Source of the DNA: Qipengyuania proteolytica
GTDB taxonomy: Bacteria; Pseudomonadota; Alphaproteobacteria; Sphingomonadales; Sphingomonadaceae
Direction: 5' to 3'
DNA length: 64,000 nt
NCBI RefSeq assembly: GCF_019711565.1
Contig: NZ_JAIGNN010000001.1
Coordinates: 1,302,001-1,366,000, forward strand
Part shown: piece after piece, positions 34,771-42,950 of the stretch
Layout: each line of letters begins with the position of its first letter
Numbering within the stretch: the stretch's first letter is position 1
Made by a program: the position numbers and the translations under genes
The notes under the pieces: model-generated
Told to the model about the DNA's origin: nothing
The model's database searches: none
The model's input: only the letters and a program-made list of their open reading frames with translations

Positions 34771-35880
34771 ATGATCCAACACGCCTACATCCGCCCCGTC
34801 GGCTTCGTCCCCGGTCCGCAGTCCGAGCATGGCAATGCCATCCGGCTGGCGGGCGGGATGGTCTATGCGAGCCGCTTTGCGGTGATCCTGCGCCGCGATG
34901 GCGAAGTCGCCGAACGCTGGCTCGCCGCGCCCGATACGATGGCCGAGGTACTCGGGCACCTGCCCGACGATGTGGCGGGCGATGCGGAAAGCCAGTGGGC
35001 CAGTCTCACCCTCGCGCATCCGGCGCTGGAGCTGGGTTCGCGCACGATCCGCCTCGACCAGCCGCAGGTGATGGGCATCCTCAACGTCACGCCCGACAGC
35101 TTTAGCGACGGCGGTGCGCATGCCGGCCCCGATGCCGCGCGCGATCTTGCGGCGGCGATGGTGGAGGCGGGGGCCGCGATCATCGACATCGGCGGCGAGA
35201 GCACCCGGCCCGGCGCCAAGCCCGTGTGGGAAGGCGACGAGATTGCGCGCGTCGTCCCCGCGATTGAGGCCTGCGCGGCGACGGGCGCGGCGGTCAGCGT
35301 CGACACGCGCAAGGCAGCGGTGATGGAGGCGGCGATCGAGGCGGGCGCGGCGCTGGTCAACGACGTCAGCGGCCTCACCCACGATCCGCGCGCTGCCGAG
35401 GTGGTCGCGCGCGCCGGTATTCCGGTAGTGCTGATGCACGCGCCCGGCAGCGGCGAAGACCTGCACGAGGGCGGGGACTACGCCAATGTCGTGTTCGACG
35501 TCTTCGACGTCCTGCGCGCGCGCCGCGATGCCGCGCTTGAGGCTGGGATCGAAGCGCGCAACATCCTGCTCGATCCGGGCATCGGGTTCGGCAAGACGCT
35601 GGCCGAGAACCTCGCGCTGATCAACGCGCTGCCGCTGTTCCACGCGCTCGGCCACCCGCTGCTGCTCGGCGCAAGCCGCAAGCGGCTGATCGGCGCACTC
35701 TCGAACGAGGCGGAGGCGGACGCGCGGCTCGGCGGCAGCGTGGCGCTGGCGGTGAAGGGCATGGATGCCGGCATCCAGCTCCACCGCGTCCACGATGTGC
35801 CGGAGACGGTCCAGGCGAGGAATGTGTGGCGCGGCCTGCGCGACGCGGCGCTGACCGACTTTGGGGATTTGCCGGGCTAG
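34771..35880 (+). CDS. folP: Dihydropteroate synthase
   Basis: Condenses p-aminobenzoate with hydroxymethyl-dihydropterin pyrophosphate in folate synthesis. The TIM-barrel domain carries MGILNVTPDSFSDGG, DIGGESTRPGA, VSVDTRKA, NDVSG, the LDPGIGFGKT loop and GASRKR. The 369-residue protein has about 95 extra N-terminal residues before the barrel, which I have seen in sphingomonad proteins and which looks like a small separate domain. GAGG lies ten bases before the ATG. A 7-bp inverted repeat (34716-34722 with 34732-34738 region) sits upstream. Its last 4 bases overlap the convergent SDR gene. Confidence 0.96.
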   Translation: MIQHAYIRPVGFVPGPQSEHGNAIRLAGGMVYASRFAVILRRDGEVAERWLAAPDTMAEVLGHLPDDVAGDAESQWASLTLAHPALELGSRTIRLDQPQVMGILNVTPDSFSDGGAHAGPDAARDLAAAMVEAGAAIIDIGGESTRPGAKPVWEGDEIARVVPAIEACAATGAAVSVDTRKAAVMEAAIEAGAALVNDVSGLTHDPRAAEVVARAGIPVVLMHAPGSGEDLHEGGDYANVVFDVFDVLRARRDAALEAGIEARNILLDPGIGFGKTLAENLALINALPLFHALGHPLLLGASRKRLIGALSNEAEADARLGGSVALAVKGMDAGIQLHRVHDVPETVQARNVWRGLRDAALTDFGDLPG

Positions 35881-36659
35881 TCGCCGGGCGAGGCGGCGCT
35901 GCCTGCCAGCAGCCCGCCGTCGAGCGTGAGTTCGGCGCCGGTCATGTAGGCGCTCTCCGGGCTGGCGAGGTAGACGCAGAGCGCGGCGACCTCCTCGACG
36001 GTGCCGAAGCGCTTCAGCGGCGTGTCCTTGACCATCGCCGCCTTGCGCTCCTCGAGGTCGGGGCCGTCGCCCAGCAGCGTCTCCCACATCGGGGTGAAGA
36101 CGGCGGCGGGGTGGACCGAGTTGCAGCGGATCGCCCAGCCGTGCTGCGCGGCGTAGAGCGCGACCGACTTGGAATGGTTGCGGATCGCCGCCTTGCTCGC
36201 CGCATAGGCTGCCGCGCCGGGAATGCCGACGATGCCCGAGCGCGAGGACATGTTGATGATCGAGCCTTGGCCTGTGGCCTTCATGGCGCGCAGGGCATAG
36301 CGGCAGCCGAGGAAGCAGCCGTCGGTGTTGACCGCGTGGACGCGGTGCCATTCGGCGAGGCTGGCGTGCTCCGGATCGTGCGGGCCGGGCGAGTCCTCGA
36401 AGCCGGTGATCCCGGCGTTGTTGACCAGCACGTCGACGGCGGGGTAGCTCTCGGCGAAGGCATCCCACTCCGCCTCGCTCGCGACATCGAGCCGGTGGAA
36501 ACTGCAACCGAGTTCGTCGGCGGCTTTCCTACCCGCCTCCTCGTCGATATCGGTGAGGACGACTCGCGCGCCTTCGGCCAGGAACGCTTTGCACACGGCC
36601 TTGCCGATCCCGCGCGCGCCACCGGTGACGACGCACAGCATGTTGTCGAGTTTCTGCAT
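35877..36659 (-). CDS. Short-chain dehydrogenase/reductase (classical)
   Basis: A 260-residue classical [14 protein letters not shown] for NAD(P), Asp after strand 2 (VLTDIDEE), which suggests NAD preference, [10 protein letters not shown], the catalytic Ser in [15 protein letters not shown] (Tyr-x-x-x-Lys), and the [10 protein letters not shown] ending. Similar proteins act on cyclic alcohols, steroids or 3-oxoacyl thioesters; the substrate cannot be told. It lies downstream of the response-regulator gene on the same strand, 22 bases after it in reverse orientation order, so the two may share a transcript. Confidence 0.9.
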   Translation of the reverse strand: MQKLDNMLCVVTGGARGIGKAVCKAFLAEGARVVLTDIDEEAGRKAADELGCSFHRLDVASEAEWDAFAESYPAVDVLVNNAGITGFEDSPGPHDPEHASLAEWHRVHAVNTDGCFLGCRYALRAMKATGQGSIINMSSRSGIVGIPGAAAYAASKAAIRNHSKSVALYAAQHGWAIRCNSVHPAAVFTPMWETLLGDGPDLEERKAAMVKDTPLKRFGTVEEVAALCVYLASPESAYMTGAELTLDGGLLAGSAASPGD

Positions 36660-36681
36660 GACCCCGGCGGGGTAACGCAGG

Positions 36682-38100
36682 TCAGGCGGCGTTGTCGATG
36701 CCCAGTTCGCTCAGCTTGCGGTAAAGCGTCGAGCGGCCGATGCCGAGGCGGCGGGCGACTTCGGTCATGCGGCCGCGGTAATGGCCGATGGCGAGGCGGA
36801 TGATGTCGGCCTCGATTTCCTCCAGCGGGCGCAAATTGCCGTCGTCGAGATAGAGCAGCACGCCGAGCCCGCGCGCACGGCTCTCGCCGCGGTCGGGGCT
36901 GTCGCCGAGCAACTGCGAGAGCTGCGGGAAGCTGTGCGCGGTGAGCGCCTCGCGCTGCTCGAATACCGAGGCGCGGAACAGCACGGCCTGCAGCTGGCGG
37001 ACATTGCCTGGCCAGTCATAGGCTTCGAGCAGGGTGAGGCCGCTGTCGGCGATCGAATGGTGAATGAGGCCCGGCTGCTCGCCGATCTGCGAGAGGAAGT
37101 AGCGGGTGAGGGCGGGGATATCGCCCATCCGGTCACGCAGCGCGGGCATGTGGATGCGGGTGGCCGACAGAGCGGCGAAAAGGCGTTCGGAGAACTCGCC
37201 TGCCGCGACCAGCTCCTCAAGCGGCAAATCGCTCGAGGCGAAGATGCGGACGTCGATGCGAAAGCCGTGCTGCGCGCCGCTGGGGCGCACGATGCCGCTC
37301 TCGATCACGTCGGCAAGGCGATCCTGCAACAACAGGTCCATGCGGTCGATGTCGTCGAGGATCAGCGTCCCGCCATCGCAATGTTCGAGCAGGCCCGTCT
37401 GGCGATCGAAGGCGCCGGCGAAAGCGCCTTTCTCATGACCGAACACGAGCGATTCGAGTGAAGTCGCCGGGATCGAGCCACAGCCGACCAGCTTCATGGT
37501 GGTCTTAGCGCGGGTCGATGCGGCATGCATCGCGCGCATCAGCATTTCCTTGCCGGTGCCGCTCTCGCCCTCGACCAGAACATGACCATGGTTGCGTGCG
37601 GCAGTCGCGGCCTTGGCGAGCGCTGTTCGGAAAGGCGCGGCAGTGCCGACCATGGCGTCGAAGTCGAGCACATGCGGCAGCTTCTCGGTCATCGGCTGCA
37701 GCTCGTCGCGCGGCGCTTCGGGGCGGGTCGCGCTGCGCAAGGCGGCGAGCAAGCGGTCGGGTGCGACCGGCTTGATGAGATAATCGGTGGCGCCCGCGCG
37801 CATCGCTTCGACCGCGAGTAGCGGCGAGGTGCTGGCGGTGAGCATCAGCAGGGGCACGTCGGGACGCAGGGTGCGGATCTCGCGGATCAGTTCGCAGGCG
37901 GCATCGCCCGGAACCCACTGGTCGAGCAGGACAGCCCGAACCGCAGCGCCTTCGGTGTCGACGAGCTTGGCGAGCGCATCCTCGCCCGAGCCGACGACGA
38001 GCGTGCGCCAGCCCTCGCGCGCGGCGAGTGCGCTGACGAGCCGGCTCTGCGCCGGTTCGTCGTCGATCAGCATCAGCAGGCGTGTCGGTTCGCTTGCCAT
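36682..38100 (-). CDS. NtrC-type response regulator with altered GAFTGA loop
   Basis: A 472-residue protein with three domains. The receiver (residues 1-125) has the acidic pair D13/D14, phospho-acceptor D60 and Lys in YLIKPV. The AAA+ domain has Walker A GESGTGKE (178-185) and Walker B LILDDID (D249-D250, where Asp replaces the usual Glu). A Fis-type HTH (EVARRLGIGRSTLYRKL) ends the protein. The sigma-54 contact loop GAFTGA reads GAFAGA (225-230), the codon being GCC. So DNA binding and phosphorylation look intact, while sigma-54 activation is doubtful. It is divergent from the cox/pnt run, a likely target. No partner kinase is in the window. Confidence 0.9.
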   Translation of the reverse strand: MASEPTRLLMLIDDEPAQSRLVSALAAREGWRTLVVGSGEDALAKLVDTEGAAVRAVLLDQWVPGDAACELIREIRTLRPDVPLLMLTASTSPLLAVEAMRAGATDYLIKPVAPDRLLAALRSATRPEAPRDELQPMTEKLPHVLDFDAMVGTAAPFRTALAKAATAARNHGHVLVEGESGTGKEMLMRAMHAASTRAKTTMKLVGCGSIPATSLESLVFGHEKGAFAGAFDRQTGLLEHCDGGTLILDDIDRMDLLLQDRLADVIESGIVRPSGAQHGFRIDVRIFASSDLPLEELVAAGEFSERLFAALSATRIHMPALRDRMGDIPALTRYFLSQIGEQPGLIHHSIADSGLTLLEAYDWPGNVRQLQAVLFRASVFEQREALTAHSFPQLSQLLGDSPDRGESRARGLGVLLYLDDGNLRPLEEIEADIIRLAIGHYRGRMTEVARRLGIGRSTLYRKLSELGIDNAA

Positions 38101-38281
38101 CCCTTTGCGCCGCTCCTGTAAAAGGCGGCCCAAACGGCCACCGTGTCCCAGTCTGATACGCGAAATGGGTAAAGAGCCGATTAAGGCTGGCGGGGGTGGA
38201 GCGATGAGAGACGGGGCTTGAGCGCACCGCGCGGGCGCGATAGGACCGGGCCAACGCAAACTGCCAATACCGAGGTATCGC

Positions 38282-38407
38282 ATGGAATCCGCCAACGACA
38301 TGAAGGCGCACAGCAAGACCTATTCCGCCTTCATCGCCAATCTCAAATGGTCGGTGCCGCTGATCGCGTTCATCGCGCTGGTCGTCGTTATCCTGATTTC
38401 GGACTAA
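38282..38407 (+). CDS. aa3-type cytochrome c oxidase subunit IV-like peptide, 41 residues
   Basis: A tiny single-span membrane protein: a polar N-terminus (MESANDMKAHSKTYSAF) and one hydrophobic helix ending VVVILISD. This is the size and pattern of the bacterial aa3 oxidase subunit IV family, which packs against the oxidase core. GAGG lies about seven bases before the ATG. It is not near any oxidase genes here, but directly before pntAA (9 bases), an arrangement I recall from other sphingomonads. Confidence 0.85.
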   Translation: MESANDMKAHSKTYSAFIANLKWSVPLIAFIALVVVILISD

Positions 38408-38416
38408 GCGCCGCGC

Positions 38417-39541
38417 ATGCGGATCGCGGTGCTGAAGGAGCGCGCGCCGGGCGAAAGCCGGGTCGCGCTGACCCCCGAAACGGCGAAGAAATTCGCCGCC
38501 CTCGGGGCCACGGTGGCGGTCGAGGAAGGCGCCGGTGTCGGCGCCTCGATCACCGATGAGGCTTACCGGGAGGCAGGCGCCGAAGTCGGCACGGCAGCTG
38601 CCGTCGTCAGGGATGCCGACATCGTGCTCGGCGTGCAGGCGCCGGACGTGGCGTCGCTCAACGGCGCGAAACCCGGCGCCTGGGTCGCCGCCACCTTCGA
38701 TCCGTTCCGCGAAAAGGACCGCGTGGAAGCCTATGCCCAGGCCGGCCTTGAAGCGTTGTCGATGGAATTCATGCCGCGCATCACGCGCGCGCAGAGCATG
38801 GACGTGCTCTCCAGCCAGTCGAACCTCGCCGGTTACAAGGCGGTGCTGACGGCAGCCAATGAATACGGCCGCGCCTTCCCGATGATGATGACCGCCGCTG
38901 GCACGGTGCAGGCGGCCAAGGTCTTCGTGATGGGCGTGGGCGTGGCCGGACTGCAGGCGATTGCCACGGCCAAGCGGCTGGGTGCGCAGGTAAGCGCGAC
39001 CGACGTGCGGAGTGCGACCAAGGAACAGATCATGTCGCTCGGAGCGAAGCCGATCTTCGTCGAGAGCGTCGCAGGAATCGAAGGCGAAGGCTCGGGCGGC
39101 TACGCCACCGAGATGAGCGAGGAATACCAGAAGGCGCAGGCCGAACTGGTCTCCGGCCATATCGCCAAGCAGGATATTGTCATCACCACCGCGCTGATCC
39201 CGGGCCGGCCCGCGCCGCGGCTGATCTCCGATGCGCAGATCGCCAGCATGAAGCCCGGTAGTGTGATCTTCGACCTTGCGGTGGCAGCAGGCGGGAACGT
39301 CGAAGGCTCTCAGCCCGACCAAGTGGTCGAGAAACACGGCGTCAAGATCGTCGGCTATTCGAATACGGCCGGTCACCTGGCCGCCGACGCTTCGGCCCTG
39401 TTCGCGCGCAACCATTTCAACTTCCTCTCCGCCTTCTGGGACAAGGAGGCTGGAAAGCCCGTGCTCGACGAGGAAATCGGCACTGCCGTACGCCTGACAC
39501 AGGGCGGGAAGGTGGTGAACGAGAGGCTGGCGACGACGTAA
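38417..39541 (+). CDS. pntAA: NAD(P) transhydrogenase subunit alpha part 1
   Basis: The NAD(H)-binding domain I of proton-translocating transhydrogenase, 374 residues. It begins RIAVLKERAPGESRVALTP, as alanine-dehydrogenase/PNT N-termini do, and the nucleotide fold is VFVMGVGVAGLQAIATAKRLGA. In this group the alpha subunit is split: this soluble part has no membrane helix, and the helices are in the next gene. It is 9 bases after the oxidase-like peptide gene and heads the pnt trio. Confidence 0.96.
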   Translation: MRIAVLKERAPGESRVALTPETAKKFAALGATVAVEEGAGVGASITDEAYREAGAEVGTAAAVVRDADIVLGVQAPDVASLNGAKPGAWVAATFDPFREKDRVEAYAQAGLEALSMEFMPRITRAQSMDVLSSQSNLAGYKAVLTAANEYGRAFPMMMTAAGTVQAAKVFVMGVGVAGLQAIATAKRLGAQVSATDVRSATKEQIMSLGAKPIFVESVAGIEGEGSGGYATEMSEEYQKAQAELVSGHIAKQDIVITTALIPGRPAPRLISDAQIASMKPGSVIFDLAVAAGGNVEGSQPDQVVEKHGVKIVGYSNTAGHLAADASALFARNHFNFLSAFWDKEAGKPVLDEEIGTAVRLTQGGKVVNERLATT

Positions 39542-39565
39542 TCCGGGCCCGGGGAGGGGCCGCAC

Positions 39566-39850
39566 ATGGACTTCATTTCGATCCTTTCGATCTTCGTGCT
39601 GGCGTGTTTCGTCGGTTATTACGTGGTCTGGTCGGTCACGCCTGCGCTGCACACGCCGCTAATGGCGGTGACCAATGCGATTTCCTCGGTGATCATCGTC
39701 GGCGCGCTGATTGCGGCGGCGGCGGCGGATGTGCCGGGGGCGAAGTGGCTGGGGCTGCTCGGCATCGTGCTTGCCAGCGTGAACATCTTCGGCGGGTTTG
39801 CGGTGACGGCGCGAATGCTCGCGATGTACAAGAAGAAGGAGAGGAAGTGA
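39566..39850 (+). CDS. pntAB: NAD(P) transhydrogenase subunit alpha part 2
   Basis: The short membrane part of the alpha subunit, 94 residues with three hydrophobic helices. It has the typical VVWSVTPALHTPLMAVTNAIS and ends in a Lys-rich cytoplasmic tail. GGGGAGGGG precedes the ATG. The stop shares its last base with the pntB start (TGATG), so the two membrane parts are probably made in fixed ratio. Confidence 0.96.
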   Translation: MDFISILSIFVLACFVGYYVVWSVTPALHTPLMAVTNAISSVIIVGALIAAAAADVPGAKWLGLLGIVLASVNIFGGFAVTARMLAMYKKKERK

Positions 39851-41358
39851 TGCGTCGTCTTCTCCTCGCGGCGCCTTTCACGCTGCTGGCCACGCCCGCC
39901 CATGCATCCACCGGCGAGGCAGTAAACCCGTGGGTGGCGCTCGCCTATCTCGTGTCGGGCGTGTTCTTCATCCTCGCGCTGCGCGGCCTGTCTTCGCCCG
40001 CGACGAGCCGGACGGGCAACCGCTTCGGCATGATCGGCATGCTGATTGCGGTGGTGACGACGCTGGTGACGCATGTGCCAACATCGGACCTTAGTGATTA
40101 TGAGGTCATCAGCGTGTTTGGCCTCGGCGAAATCCTCATCGCCATCGCCCTCGGCGCGATTATCGGCATCACCATCGCCCGCCGCATCGCGATGACTGCG
40201 ATGCCCGAACTGGTTGCTGCCTTCCACTCGCTGGTCGGCCTCGCGGCGGTGCTGGTGGGCTGGGCCGCCTATCTCAATCCCGGCGCTTTCGGTTTGCTCG
40301 TGGGCGACAGCATCGGCACGGTCTCCAAGGTCGAGATGGGCCTTGGCATCGCCATCGGGGCGATAACCTTCTCCGGCTCGGTCATTGCCTTCGCCAAGCT
40401 GTCGGGGCGCATGAGCGGTTCGCCCATCCTGCTGCCCGCGCGCCACGTCATCAATCTCGGCACGCTGGCGGCGATCATCGTGCTTACCGCGCTTTTCGCC
40501 ATGGCCGGGTCTTCCGAGACCATGCCGCTGATCGTCGCGCTGACGGTGCTCGCCTTCCTCATCGGCTTCCTGCTCATCATCCCCATTGGCGGGGCGGACA
40601 TGCCGGTCGTGGTCTCGATGCTGAACAGCTATTCGGGCTGGGCCGCGGCGGCGATGGGCTTCACGCTCGGCAATACGGCGATGATCATCACCGGCGCGCT
40701 GGTCGGGTCCTCGGGTGCTATCCTCAGCTACATCATGTGCCGCGCCATGAACCGCAGCTTCCTCAGCGTCATCGCGGGCGGTTTCGGCGCGGATGCCGGC
40801 GCGGGCGGGGGCGAGGCGAAGGAGCAGCGCCCCTACAAGCAGGGCAGCGCGGCCGATGCCGCCTTCATGCTCGAACAGGCGGAAAAGGTCATCATCATCC
40901 CGGGCTACGGCATGGCGGTGGCGCAGGCGCAGCACGCGCTGCGCGAAATGGCCGACATCCTCGAGGAGAAGGGCGTGGAGGTGAAATACGCCATCCACCC
41001 CGTCGCCGGGCGCATGCCGGGCCACATGAACGTGCTGCTCGCCGAAGCGCAGGTGCCTTACGAGAATGTCTTCGAGCTGGAGGACATCAACAGCGAATTC
41101 GCGCAGGCCGATGTCGCCTTCATCATCGGCGCGAACGACGTGGTGAACCCGGCGGCCAAGACCGACAAGTCTTCGCCCATCTACGGCATGCCCGTGTTCG
41201 ACGTGGACAAGGCCAAGCAGGTCTTCTTCATCAAGCGCTCCATGGGCGGCGTGGGCTATGCGGGCGTCGACAACGACGTCTTCTACATGGACCAGACCAT
41301 GATGCTGCTGGCCGATGCGAAGAAGATGGTCGAGGAAATCGTGAAGGCGCTCGACTGA
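39850..41358 (+). CDS. pntB: NAD(P) transhydrogenase subunit beta
   Basis: Subunit with most of the membrane helices and the NADP(H)-binding domain III, 502 residues. Family markers are LAYLVSGVFFILALRGLSSP, GGADMPVVVSMLNSYSGWAA and the dIII loop IIIPGYGMAVAQAQHA, then PVAGRMPGHMNVLLAEA and a GANDVVNPAA loop. Unusually, 29 residues precede the family start (MRRLLLAAPFTLLATPAHA then STGEAV), and this stretch looks like a cleavable signal peptide. The enzyme uses the proton gradient to make NADPH. Confidence 0.96.
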   Translation: MRRLLLAAPFTLLATPAHASTGEAVNPWVALAYLVSGVFFILALRGLSSPATSRTGNRFGMIGMLIAVVTTLVTHVPTSDLSDYEVISVFGLGEILIAIALGAIIGITIARRIAMTAMPELVAAFHSLVGLAAVLVGWAAYLNPGAFGLLVGDSIGTVSKVEMGLGIAIGAITFSGSVIAFAKLSGRMSGSPILLPARHVINLGTLAAIIVLTALFAMAGSSETMPLIVALTVLAFLIGFLLIIPIGGADMPVVVSMLNSYSGWAAAAMGFTLGNTAMIITGALVGSSGAILSYIMCRAMNRSFLSVIAGGFGADAGAGGGEAKEQRPYKQGSAADAAFMLEQAEKVIIIPGYGMAVAQAQHALREMADILEEKGVEVKYAIHPVAGRMPGHMNVLLAEAQVPYENVFELEDINSEFAQADVAFIIGANDVVNPAAKTDKSSPIYGMPVFDVDKAKQVFFIKRSMGGVGYAGVDNDVFYMDQTMMLLADAKKMVEEIVKALD

Positions 41359-41362
41359 GCCG

Positions 41363-41701
41363 ATGCGGAAAGTCCTGATCCTGCTCGCGGTGCTGGCCAT
41401 CGGCCTTGGCGCGTGGGCCATGCTCGGCGGTGTGGAGCAGGTCACAGCGTCGCGCATCGAAAGTACACTGGTCGACAAGGGCATCCCCCAGCCGGTTGCT
41501 GCCTGCATGGGTTCGCGTATGGCGGAGCGGCTGTCGTTGAACCAGTTGCGCAAGCTGCAGAACATGCAGGCGCGTGATGGGGAGACCGAAGTGCCGCTGT
41601 CGATGGCGGAATTCCTCGAGCGGCTGCGGCGGGTCGACGATCCCGAAGCGATCGAGGTGGTCGGCACTTCTGCCGCGATCTGTTCCTTCACAGCCCGTTA
41701 G
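41363..41701 (+). CDS. Small membrane-anchored or exported protein of unknown function
   Basis: A 112-residue protein starting four bases after pntB. Residues 4-22 (VLILLAVLAIGLGAWAMLG) are a signal peptide or anchor without a clear cleavage site. The rest is helical and polar (RLSLNQLRKLQNM, MAEFLERLRRVDD) and includes two cysteines, at about residues 48 and 107, that might form a disulfide. No family recognised. Position suggests co-transcription with pnt and with the exported trio that follows. Confidence 0.75.
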   Translation: MRKVLILLAVLAIGLGAWAMLGGVEQVTASRIESTLVDKGIPQPVAACMGSRMAERLSLNQLRKLQNMQARDGETEVPLSMAEFLERLRRVDDPEAIEVVGTSAAICSFTAR

Positions 41702-41759
41702 CGACACGCGCTTGCAATCGCTTCGCCTTGCGGCACAATGGGTTGCAAGGGAGAGACTC

Positions 41760-42950
41760 ATGATCAGATTGACGATTGCCGCTGCCTTGCTGGCGAGCGC
41801 CGCACCCGCATTCGCCGCAACCCATTCCGTCGCACCCGGCGGGGATGCACAGGCGCGCCTGCAGGAAGCGCTGATCCTGGCCGAACCGGGCGACGAGATC
41901 GTGCTGGCCGAAGGGCGCTACGTGTTGACCGACGGGCTCAGCCTCGATGTCGATGGCGTGACCGTGCGCGGAGCGGGGATGGATGGCACGGTGCTGGACT
42001 TCACCAGCCAGCAGGGCGCGGGCGAAGGGCTGCTCGTCACCAGCGACAACGTCACCCTGCGCGACTTCGCGCTCGAGAACCCCAAGGGCGACGGGATCAA
42101 GTCCAAGGGTGCGGACAACATCGTCTACCACCGCATCCGCGTCACCTGGACGCGCGGCCCGCACGAGAGCAACGGCGCCTATGGCATCTATCCGGTGGAA
42201 AGCACCGGCGTGCTGGTCGACGGGGTCAAGGTGACCGGGGCGAGCGATGCGGGCATCTACGTGGGCCAGTCGAACGGCATCACCGTGCGCAACTCCATTG
42301 CCGAAGCCAATGTGGCGGGGATCGAGATCGAGAACAGCCGCAACGCGCTGGTCGAACACAATATCGCCACGCGCAACACCGGCGGTATCCTGATCTTCGA
42401 CCTGCCCGGCCTGCCGGTGATGGGCGGCGGCAATGTGATCGTCGCGAACAATCTCGTCGTCGCCAACGATACGCCGAACTTCGCGCCCAAGGGCAATATC
42501 GTCGCGGGCGTGCGGCGCGGTACGGGCATCATGGTGATGGCGAACGACAAGGTGCTGGTGGAGAACAACATCCTGTCCGGCAATCCGACCGCGCCGGTGA
42601 TGGTGATCGCCTATACGCAGCCCTATGACGACGAGCGTTACAACCCGTTGCCGCGCGAGGTGGTGATCGGGCCGAACACCTATGACGGGGGCGGCTACGC
42701 ACCGCAGCTGGACGGCGCGGACATGCTGCTCGCGGCGTTCGGTGGCGAATTGCCGCCGGTATTGTGGGACGGCCTCGGTTCGATGAGCGCCGTCGCGGGT
42801 ACTGCAGGATGGAGCCTCAACCTTACCGAGCAGGGCAAGGGCCTAGGCGCCGCGCAGCCCGGACCGCTGACCGTCACCGCGCCCGCAGGCGAATTCGATC
42901 GCAGCGGCATCGGCGCGCCAGCCGCACTCGACGAGCGACTGGCCGGATGA
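41760..42950 (+). CDS. Exported right-handed parallel beta-helix protein
   Basis: A 396-residue exported protein with signal peptide MIRLTIAAALLASAAPAFA. The body is a string of short beta-helix rungs (DGLSLDVDGVTVRGAG, NVTLRDFALENPKGDGI, GITVRNSIAEANVAGIEIE, NALVEHNIATRNTGGI), as in pectate-lyase-like folds. I believe it belongs to a family of beta-helix proteins that is found beside the SO2930/HNE_0200-type diheme cytochromes, which is also the case here. AGGGAGAG is six bases before the ATG; the stop overlaps the cytochrome start (ATGA). Biological role unknown. Confidence 0.88.
   Translation: MIRLTIAAALLASAAPAFAATHSVAPGGDAQARLQEALILAEPGDEIVLAEGRYVLTDGLSLDVDGVTVRGAGMDGTVLDFTSQQGAGEGLLVTSDNVTLRDFALENPKGDGIKSKGADNIVYHRIRVTWTRGPHESNGAYGIYPVESTGVLVDGVKVTGASDAGIYVGQSNGITVRNSIAEANVAGIEIENSRNALVEHNIATRNTGGILIFDLPGLPVMGGGNVIVANNLVVANDTPNFAPKGNIVAGVRRGTGIMVMANDKVLVENNILSGNPTAPVMVIAYTQPYDDERYNPLPREVVIGPNTYDGGGYAPQLDGADMLLAAFGGELPPVLWDGLGSMSAVAGTAGWSLNLTEQGKGLGAAQPGPLTVTAPAGEFDRSGIGAPAALDERLAG

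Noticed and set aside
38101-38316. Longer N-terminus for the response regulator (72 extra codons)
   Set aside because: Pro/Arg-rich translation unlike any receiver N-terminus; MASEPTRLLMLIDDE from 38100 is the expected start.
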